From an uncultured Candidatus Saccharibacteria bacterium (lineage in GTDB: Bacteria; Patescibacteriota; Saccharimonadia; Saccharimonadales; Saccharimonadaceae), in assembly GCA_949070545.1 (NCBI GenBank), contig CARTQV010000019.1, forward strand, positions 1 through 10,836: a stretch of 10,836 nucleotides of DNA, read 5' to 3'. The notes beneath the pieces are model-generated. The model was not told the origin of the DNA, made no database searches, and saw only the letters and a program-made list of their open reading frames with translations. Each line of letters opens with the position of its first letter. Positions within the stretch are counted from its first letter, which is position 1. This document shows positions 6,833-10,836 of this stretch, piece by piece. The position numbers were made by a program, and so were the translations under genes.

Positions 6833-8353
6833 ATGCAATTTGAAGAACGTGAGCGTCAGAAACGGCGACATTTGATTAAGGTGATGGTTGCTGAGGCGGG
6901 GATGGTTTTTGCGGTTTTGGTGATTGTGGCGGTGGCGATTTTGGCAGCGATGGGATTTTTTGTGGGGAGTAATGGCAGTATTGAGCAATCGGGACTAATC
7001 CAGATCCATTCAACTCCGACGGGTGGAACAGTGGAACTAGACGGTTCGGTACTTTTCTCACGGACGAACTTGAGTCGCACGATGTCAGCTGGCGAGCATC
7101 ACCTGAAGATCTCGCGTGACGGCTATGATTCTTGGGAAAAAACTATCAAAATGTATTCGGGAATGTTGATTCGACTATACTATCCGCGGATATTTTTAGA
7201 AAATCGCAAACAAGAAGAAGTTGCTGCGCTGAAGGATAATTTAGCGTTTTATTCCATTTCAAGCGACAAGACAAATATTTTGTATGGTGAGAAAGGTAGT
7301 GCAGAATGGACTCTAGTGAATATTAAGAATGATGATGTGCGCAAAACCCAACTTGATCTCACGGAAGTCTTGCCGGAAGCTGAGGAAAAGAAATTTGGTG
7401 GGGGGGTGGAGATTTTGGAGTGGAATAAAGATAGCGATCATGTTTTGGTGCGAGTGACGACTACGCAGAAAACGGAGTGGATTCTGGTGAATCTGAAAGA
7501 TGTGAATAAGAGTTTGAATCTGAGCAAAACTTTTGGATTGGAATTCGAGCGCATAGAAATGATGGACCATTCGGCGGCGCAACTATTTGCATTGGAAAAT
7601 CACCATTTACGTAAGATTAATACTTCAGACCAAGCAATTTCTCGGGTCCTGCTTGAATCGGTGCTGGATTTTGATACGAATGGAACGGATATGATTTATG
7701 TTGCGCAACGAAAAAAAGATGAGCAGAGCGAAAAAATCGTGGGAGTTTATCGTGATGGAGAAAAAGCGGGGACAGTTGTTGCAAGTTTTGCGCAAGAAAA
7801 AAGTGTGAAAGTTGCCCTGACAGGATATTATGATGAGGACTATCTGGTAATCGTGGATGATGATAATGTGAATATCCAATACGGAACGCTGCCGAGCTAT
7901 CGAGAGGATATGTCAGATTTAGGTGAAGATTCGGAATTGAAATATTTGGTGACGGATCTTGCGCTGTCGGTGGTTCCAAAACAACTCAAAGTGAGTCCGG
8001 ATGGAGAATATATTGTGGCGCAGAACGAGATGCAATATATGGTAATTGATCTTGATATGGGTGATTTGTATGAATATAGCTTGGACACTGGGAATATGCA
8101 TTGTTTTGAGGATGGCATGATGTCAGTAATTGCAAATGGTAATTTGGAAGTTTTTGATTTTGACCACACGAATCGGCGTATGTTGGTACAGAAAGTGGAT
8201 GCGGGAAATAGTGAGCTTAGTGCAGTGACGACACGGTCAAAAAATGCGGTTCTGGATTATGATATTGCAATCGCAAACAATAGTAAATGGTTATACTATG
8301 TTGTGCGTTCAGACGATGGTTTGAGCTTGGTGCGCGAAAAAGTGCGCGAATGA
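6833..8353 (+). CDS. Membrane-anchored PEGA-domain protein with beta-propeller-like C-terminal part
   Basis: The 506-residue protein starts with a short basic cytoplasmic stretch (ERERQKRRHLIK), a membrane segment near 19-43 and a PEGA domain at about 54-122. The PEGA part shows the expected IQIHSTPTGGTVELDG opening (56-71), SAGEHHLKISRDGYDSWEKTI (85-105) and an aromatic closing strand. PEGA domains are small surface-associated beta domains named for a PEGA-like motif; here the equivalent is PTGG. Residues 130-506 form repeated strand-turn units such as VSPDGEYIVAQNEMQYMVIDL (387-407) and NNSKWLYYVVRSDDG (482-496), like a divergent WD40/TolB-type beta-propeller. An extracytoplasmic binding or scaffolding role is inferred. 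The start has no Shine-Dalgarno but has TATAAT six bases upstream. A run of seven G lies at 7400-7406 inside the coding sequence. It ends TGA-TAA, 16 bp from the convergent sortase gene. Confidence 0.85.
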   Translation: MQFEERERQKRRHLIKVMVAEAGMVFAVLVIVAVAILAAMGFFVGSNGSIEQSGLIQIHSTPTGGTVELDGSVLFSRTNLSRTMSAGEHHLKISRDGYDSWEKTIKMYSGMLIRLYYPRIFLENRKQEEVAALKDNLAFYSISSDKTNILYGEKGSAEWTLVNIKNDDVRKTQLDLTEVLPEAEEKKFGGGVEILEWNKDSDHVLVRVTTTQKTEWILVNLKDVNKSLNLSKTFGLEFERIEMMDHSAAQLFALENHHLRKINTSDQAISRVLLESVLDFDTNGTDMIYVAQRKKDEQSEKIVGVYRDGEKAGTVVASFAQEKSVKVALTGYYDEDYLVIVDDDNVNIQYGTLPSYREDMSDLGEDSELKYLVTDLALSVVPKQLKVSPDGEYIVAQNEMQYMVIDLDMGDLYEYSLDTGNMHCFEDGMMSVIANGNLEVFDFDHTNRRMLVQKVDAGNSELSAVTTRSKNAVLDYDIAIANNSKWLYYVVRSDDGLSLVREKVRE

Positions 8354-8369
8354 TAAAATTAGATAGAGA

Positions 8370-9722
8370 CTAACTGCCGAAGATTCCCTGCCAGATTTTT
8401 TCGAAGAAAGAGGGTTCGTTCGCGGGCATCGAGGTGTCGGTGGTCGAGGCGGGAGTTTCTGGTTCTGAAGTAGCTTCTTCGGAGTTATAAGCAGGACTGA
8501 TTTGTTCTGCACTGATTAGTAAGCGATAACGCGAAGTTCCGAGTGGTGTACAGGTGATGAGCGTCAGAATTGGCTTGTCGGTGGGGTAAATCAGACTTCC
8601 TACGTCAGTCGGCTCAACGGTTTTACGCCCAGTCATTTGGTAAGTGTAACGCACTGAATCGTAGTTGATATAGATTAAATCACCGTTTTCGAGTCGTTCC
8701 AGTCCGGAAAAAATGAACTTGTAGGGGTTGTCACTGTAGATATCGCCAGCAGAATGCCCAGAAAGAACGAGATTGCCGATTTGACCAGGCAAAGCATTTG
8801 CGCCTGGGATGGAAAATTGTGCGATGCCACGATTCATGGCGTTGTCGACTTGGTCGAGTGGAATATTGAATTCAATCGGTACATCGATGTTGAGTTTTGG
8901 GATGATGAGACGGGGCTCAGGCGAGACGGATTGAGAAATGGTTGGATCGACAGCCTCAATACTGGTTGCGACGGAGCCGGTGTCGGGAGAGACATAGGCC
9001 ATAATGGGGGCAAAAATGAGGCGATTATATTGCAAAAAGAGCCCCGTAAGGATGACTAGTATAACGACGCCGACTGGAACGAGACGTTTCAAATTGCGGG
9101 CGCGGTGAATTTTTCCGGTTGCGATGCGTTCGCTTTTCATCTTTTCAGTTGCAAGGTAACTTTGAGCAGCCTTGGCATAATAATCGCTATAGTAGTTCTT
9201 ATAATAATCTTGCCAAGCGGAATGATACTTCGCCCATTCTTCGTTGACGGCGGCTTGATTGATGGCGGTGTCTTTCAGGGCACTGGTATCGTAGTTATTG
9301 TTACCCTCTGCGGTTGGCTGGGTCAGATTTTGAGAATCGGTGGTTTGGGGTTGATAGTCCTGAGTTTCTTGGTAAGAGTTCTCGGTATATGGGTTATAGG
9401 CTTGATTTTGATCGTAATTCTGGTAGTTACTATGATAATTTTGACTATCCTGGATTTGATGAGCCGGTTGATAAGTTGAAGATTGGGAAGGATATTGCCC
9501 CGAGTTTGGCGAAGAATAGATTGCATCATTGGGTTGGGTTGGGTTGTTTTGCGGAGTGACCGAATTCCGTTTTTTAAGAAGGATGTCGCGAGAGGTTGTA
9601 GGGAGATGCTTGATTGTGTCGACGGTCGAAGAATAAGCCGCAAGTACTTTCTTGCGGGCGATTTCTGCAGCAGTTTGGCGCTGTCGTTCAGAAGGAGATA
9701 GCCCACCGTTGTCTGATTCCAT
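8370..9722 (-). CDS. Membrane-anchored sortase with long Gln/Asn/Tyr-rich cytoplasmic N-terminus
   Basis: Sortases are membrane cysteine transpeptidases that cleave a C-terminal sorting signal and join surface proteins to the envelope or to each other. Here the catalytic domain covers about 270-410, starting RLIIPKLNIDVPI. Catalytic residues are visible: His323 in VLSGHSAG, Cys391 in TLITCTPLG and Arg400 in SRYRLL, with the Cys-to-Arg spacing seen in class C/D/E-type enzymes; I do not assign a class. One membrane segment (about 214-232) precedes the domain, giving an N-in topology. Residues 55-145 are almost wholly Gln, Asn, Tyr, Ser, Pro and Thr, followed by a Tyr-rich helix-prone stretch (160-195), both unusual in a sortase. 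A Ser/Thr/Glu/Pro linker (411-436) ends in the amphipathic FFEKIWQGIF. No LPxTG-type substrate is encoded in the window. The start lacks a Shine-Dalgarno; TATAAT lies eight bases before it. The stop codon is TAG. Confidence 0.93.
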   Translation of the reverse strand: MESDNGGLSPSERQRQTAAEIARKKVLAAYSSTVDTIKHLPTTSRDILLKKRNSVTPQNNPTQPNDAIYSSPNSGQYPSQSSTYQPAHQIQDSQNYHSNYQNYDQNQAYNPYTENSYQETQDYQPQTTDSQNLTQPTAEGNNNYDTSALKDTAINQAAVNEEWAKYHSAWQDYYKNYYSDYYAKAAQSYLATEKMKSERIATGKIHRARNLKRLVPVGVVILVILTGLFLQYNRLIFAPIMAYVSPDTGSVATSIEAVDPTISQSVSPEPRLIIPKLNIDVPIEFNIPLDQVDNAMNRGIAQFSIPGANALPGQIGNLVLSGHSAGDIYSDNPYKFIFSGLERLENGDLIYINYDSVRYTYQMTGRKTVEPTDVGSLIYPTDKPILTLITCTPLGTSRYRLLISAEQISPAYNSEEATSEPETPASTTDTSMPANEPSFFEKIWQGIFGS

Positions 9723-9730
9723 ATACGCTA

Positions 9731-9739
9731 ATTATAGCA
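9731..9739 (-). promoter_or_regulatory. Extended -10 promoter of the sortase gene, placed for a leaderless mRNA
   Basis: On the minus strand TGC-TATAAT is followed by eight bases and the sortase ATG at 9722. There is no AGGAG-like site between. The surrounding GTGCTATAAT 10-mer is identical to the one before gltX. No good -35 is visible. Confidence 0.6.
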
Positions 9740-9767
9740 CAAAACTCTAGGTATTTTTGATTTTTTG

Positions 9768-9776
9768 TGATATAAT
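9768..9776 (+). promoter_or_regulatory. Extended -10 promoter of tRNA-Leu
   Basis: TGA-TATAAT, a TGn extended -10, lies 19 bp upstream of the first tRNA base, so transcription would start near 9783 and leave a short 5' leader for RNase P to remove. It is divergent from the sortase promoter 30 bp away. Confidence 0.6.
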
Positions 9777-9795
9777 TGGTTTGGATTAACCAGCT

Positions 9796-9882
9796 GGGCG
9801 AGTGGCGGAATTGGTAGACGCGCTAGACTCAAAATCTGGTTCTCGCAAGAGAGTGAGGGTTCGATTCCCTCCCCGCCCACCA
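9796..9882 (+). tRNA. tRNA-Leu, anticodon CAA
   Basis: The 87-nt gene folds as a class II (long variable arm) tRNA. The acceptor strands are GGGCGAG (9796-9802) and CCCGCCC (9872-9878), with discriminator A (9879) and encoded CCA (9880-9882). The anticodon stem is CTAGA/TCTGG (9823-9827/9835-9839) around loop CTCAAAA, giving anticodon CAA at 9830-9832, which reads UUG. The variable arm TTCTC-GCAA-GAGAG is a GNRA-capped hairpin, and the T arm is GAGGG-TTCGATT-CCCTC. The D region GGCGGAATTGGTAGACGC is typical of bacterial tRNA-Leu. The second-last acceptor pair (position 6-67) is an A-C mismatch; all other pairs are good. Discriminator A and the long variable arm agree with leucine identity. 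Confidence 0.97.
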
Positions 9883-10233
9883 TAAATCCTTTAGTGCTTG
9901 AATTTGTTCGTTTGACCCCTGTTGGACGAACATTTTTTCTGTTAAAGCCCCGAGGTAGATTCGGTTGCCATTTTCGTCAGTCATTTTGTCCAATTCTTGG
10001 ATCCATTTATATGGTTTTACCTCTATTTTCTTGGCTGTTAATGCCCTATTTCTGGTGGGTATTACGCGACCGCCATAATCTTTCGTTCCTAACGGCACTT
10101 CTTTTAATACTGGGCATGGACCAATAGCCAATAATAATGAGCGGCGCACGGAGGATTTATTAGTAATATATGCAAGTGTTAGATAATTTATAATTCGTTT
10201 AAATAAATTATAAATTATCATAATATTCATCAT
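9829..10233 (-). CDS. Doubtful ORF running into antisense tRNA-Leu; possible gene remnant
   Basis: A 134-codon frame is open here but is probably not an intact gene. Its last residues (WWAGRESNPHSLARTRF) are the translation of the antisense strand of tRNA-Leu, a well-known source of spurious protein predictions, and the codons before them overlap the tRNA's terminator hairpin. Its start overlaps the 3' end of the cupin gene by 26 bp, with only a weak AGAAG-type site upstream. The middle part (about 45-105), with GGRVIPTRN, KWIQELDKMTDENGNRIYLG and ALTEKMF, has a normal mixed, charged composition and could be the remains of a real coding sequence. I do not recognise it. No better gene was seen between 9939 and 10181 on either strand, so this stretch is either non-coding or holds a decayed gene. 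Confidence 0.25.
   Translation of the reverse strand: MMNIMIIYNLFKRIINYLTLAYITNKSSVRRSLLLAIGPCPVLKEVPLGTKDYGGRVIPTRNRALTAKKIEVKPYKWIQELDKMTDENGNRIYLGALTEKMFVQQGSNEQIQALKDLWWAGRESNPHSLARTRF
9905..9938 (+). terminator. Intrinsic terminator after tRNA-Leu
   Basis: TGTTCGTTTGAC (9905-9916) pairs with GTTGGACGAACA (9921-9932) around a CCCT loop, as a 12-bp stem with three G-U pairs in its middle, directly followed by TTTTTT (9933-9938). It begins 22 bases after the tRNA CCA end and would end that transcript. Confidence 0.65.
10182..10219. repeat. Perfect 14-bp AT-rich inverted repeat at the 3' end of the cupin gene
   Basis: GATAATTTATAATT (10182-10195) and its exact reverse complement (10206-10219) flank a 10-base spacer. 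The right arm covers the cupin stop codon and last codons. It could fold as a hairpin in the cupin mRNA, but no U tract follows on the minus strand and the stem has only one G-C pair, so it is not a standard intrinsic terminator. It may instead be a protein-binding palindrome or a 3' stabilising element. Confidence 0.6.
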
Positions 10234-10639
10234 TGACTTCTTCTAACCAGTCGTTTGATGTATTTTCCCCGGGGACTTCAATACTAATATGGCTAAACCA
10301 AGAATCTTTTTTGGCACCATGCCAATGTTTGATATTTGCAGGAATTACGATTACCTTGCTTGGCTCAAGGCTTACTAGATCTTTCCCCTCTTCTTGATAC
10401 CATCCAGAACCAGCAATACAAATTAAAATTTGCCCTCCACCATTTGTCGATCGATGTATATGCCAATTATTTCGACATCTTGGCTCAAAAGTTACATTAG
10501 CCATAAATAGTGGACTATCTTGATCAGTTAAAGGATTTAAAAATGATTCTCCTATAAAATACTTGGCAAAATTAACATTAGGTTTTCCTTTGCCAAAAAC
10601 ATTTATTTTATCAAATTCTTCTTTATTCATCTTTGTCAT
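10208..10639 (-). CDS. Small cupin-domain protein (CMD-associated type)
   Basis: The chosen start gives 143 residues. The single beta-barrel cupin shows motif 1 as NNWHIHRSTNGGGQ (57-70), with His60, His62 and Gln70 as likely metal ligands. ILICIAGSGWYQEEGK (71-86) follows, then motif 2 VIVIPANIKHWHGA (96-109) with His105 as the probable third ligand. Such small cupins are often encoded beside, or fused to, carboxymuconolactone decarboxylase (CMD) family proteins, and a CMD gene lies directly upstream here. The reaction is unknown; metal-dependent enzymes and sensors both occur in the group. The frame is open for 20 more codons upstream, but GAGGAG four bases before the ATG at 10639 decides the start, and the upstream codons belong to the CMD gene in another frame. 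G+C is about 33% by hand count, well below the rest of the window. Arg54 stands where close relatives usually have Gly (FEPGC). Confidence 0.88.
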   Translation of the reverse strand: MTKMNKEEFDKINVFGKGKPNVNFAKYFIGESFLNPLTDQDSPLFMANVTFEPRCRNNWHIHRSTNGGGQILICIAGSGWYQEEGKDLVSLEPSKVIVIPANIKHWHGAKKDSWFSHISIEVPGENTSNDWLEEVNDEYYDNL

Positions 10640-10836
10640 ATATCTCCTCAATGATTGGAAATGTACTCCATGCCTTTGCCTATTCAGCATAAAAAGCAAG
10701 TTGAGTAACCGTCTCTACCATTTCTTCTTCAGTAATACCATGTTTTTTACCTAAAACAATATGGCTTTTTAATTGTGGGTATAAGCCCTGTACCATCAAA
10801 GCAGATATTGTAATCATACTTCTGTCTCGTAAATTA
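10623..10836 (-). pseudogene. Carboxymuconolactone decarboxylase (CMD/AhpD-fold) family gene, 5' cut by window edge, interrupted by in-frame TAG
   Basis: Reading from the right edge, 51 codons encode a CMD-family C-terminal region: LRDRSMITISALMVQGLYPQL, then KKHGITEEEMVETVTQLAFYAE. A TAG at 10680-10682 stops the frame. The next 18 codons (AKAWSTFPIIEEIYDKDE, ending TAA at 10623-10625) continue the family pattern, which normally reads LAFYAGWPKAW with Trp at the stop position. A TGG-to-TAG change, with Gly-to-Glu and Pro-to-Ala beside it, best explains this. The original end would have overlapped the cupin start by 17 bp, a normal operon junction. CMD-family proteins share the all-helical AhpD fold and act as decarboxylases or thiol peroxidase partners; the specific reaction is unknown. 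The truncated form lacks only the last helix and might still fold, so loss of function is likely but not proven. A sequencing error is the alternative. Confidence 0.75.
10644..10649 (-). promoter_or_regulatory. Ribosome-binding site of the cupin gene
   Basis: On the minus strand GAGGAG is followed by ATAT and ATG (10639). It favours this start over the in-frame ATG three codons later, which would be 13 bases away, and over upstream Met codons. The same bases code Glu-Glu in the residual CMD reading frame. Confidence 0.7.

Noticed and set aside
8340..8400. Bidirectional terminator between the PEGA and sortase genes
   Set aside because: The 16-bp gap and flanks show no convincing inverted repeat; the TTTTTT at 8396-8401 is within sortase coding sequence without a preceding stem.
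9529..9547. Telomere-like or G-quadruplex repeat (TTGGG three times)
   Set aside because: Only three GGG runs and within the sortase coding region, where it encodes Pro/Asn/Gln codons of the low-complexity segment; explained by composition.
10680..10682. Alternative genetic code (TAG reassigned, or TGA read as Gly as in Gracilibacteria/Absconditabacteria)
   Set aside because: DUF3048, gltX, DUF4367-like and sortase genes all end naturally in TAG. The PTPS-related gene's TGA overlaps the next start codon, and no in-frame TGA occurs inside the genes. The standard bacterial code fits.
10640..10699. Longer cupin start 20 codons upstream (MLFMLNRQRHG...)
   Set aside because: Those codons are out of frame within the CMD gene, whose residual coding is clear; a GAGGAG site favours the ATG at 10639.

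Overview
The window looks like a compact chromosome segment of a Patescibacteria/CPR bacterium, most likely Candidatus Saccharibacteria (TM7). This is inferred from gene content and style: short intergenic gaps, and envelope proteins of the DUF3048, DUF4367, PEGA and sortase types with long lineage-specific cytoplasmic extensions. Several TATAAT boxes also lie only 6-8 nt before start codons, as expected for leaderless mRNAs. No 16S rRNA or ribosomal protein is present to confirm the assignment. The standard bacterial code fits: four genes end in TAG, two in TGA and two in TAA.

Left block (2-2328, + strand): the 3' part of a polytopic PTPS-related/YfhO-like membrane protein with a histone-H1-like Lys/Ala tail, coupled by an ATGA overlap to a GtrB/DPM1-type family 2 glycosyltransferase. 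This pair probably handles lipid-linked sugars at the membrane. Next comes a minus-strand group read 6723 to 2318: a single-pass DUF4367-like protein, glutamyl-tRNA synthetase (gltX) and a DUF3048 (YerB-like) protein. The last gene overlaps the glycosyltransferase tail-to-tail by 11 bp. All three are closely spaced, but each has a plausible promoter of its own.

Middle block (6724-9722): a divergent promoter region, then a membrane-anchored PEGA/beta-propeller-like protein on the + strand. It converges on a membrane-anchored sortase with a Gln/Asn/Tyr-rich cytoplasmic half. Most of the protein-coding window therefore serves the cell envelope.

Right block (9723-10836): a complete tRNA-Leu(CAA) with its own extended -10 and an intrinsic terminator, then a clear drop in G+C. 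After it lie a doubtful minus-strand ORF that runs into the antisense of the tRNA, a perfect 14-bp AT-rich inverted repeat, a small cupin gene, and the 3' end of an upstream carboxymuconolactone decarboxylase (CMD) family gene. The CMD frame is broken by a TAG where the family normally has Trp, while 18 further family-like codons follow it. The tRNA edge, base-composition shift and CMD/cupin pair suggest a horizontally acquired, partly decaying segment.

No CRISPR array, transposase, integrase or obvious defence system was seen. The most noteworthy signals are the nonsense-interrupted CMD gene, the recurring GTGCTATAAT-to-ATG leaderless promoters, and the unusual cytoplasmic tails on the envelope proteins.
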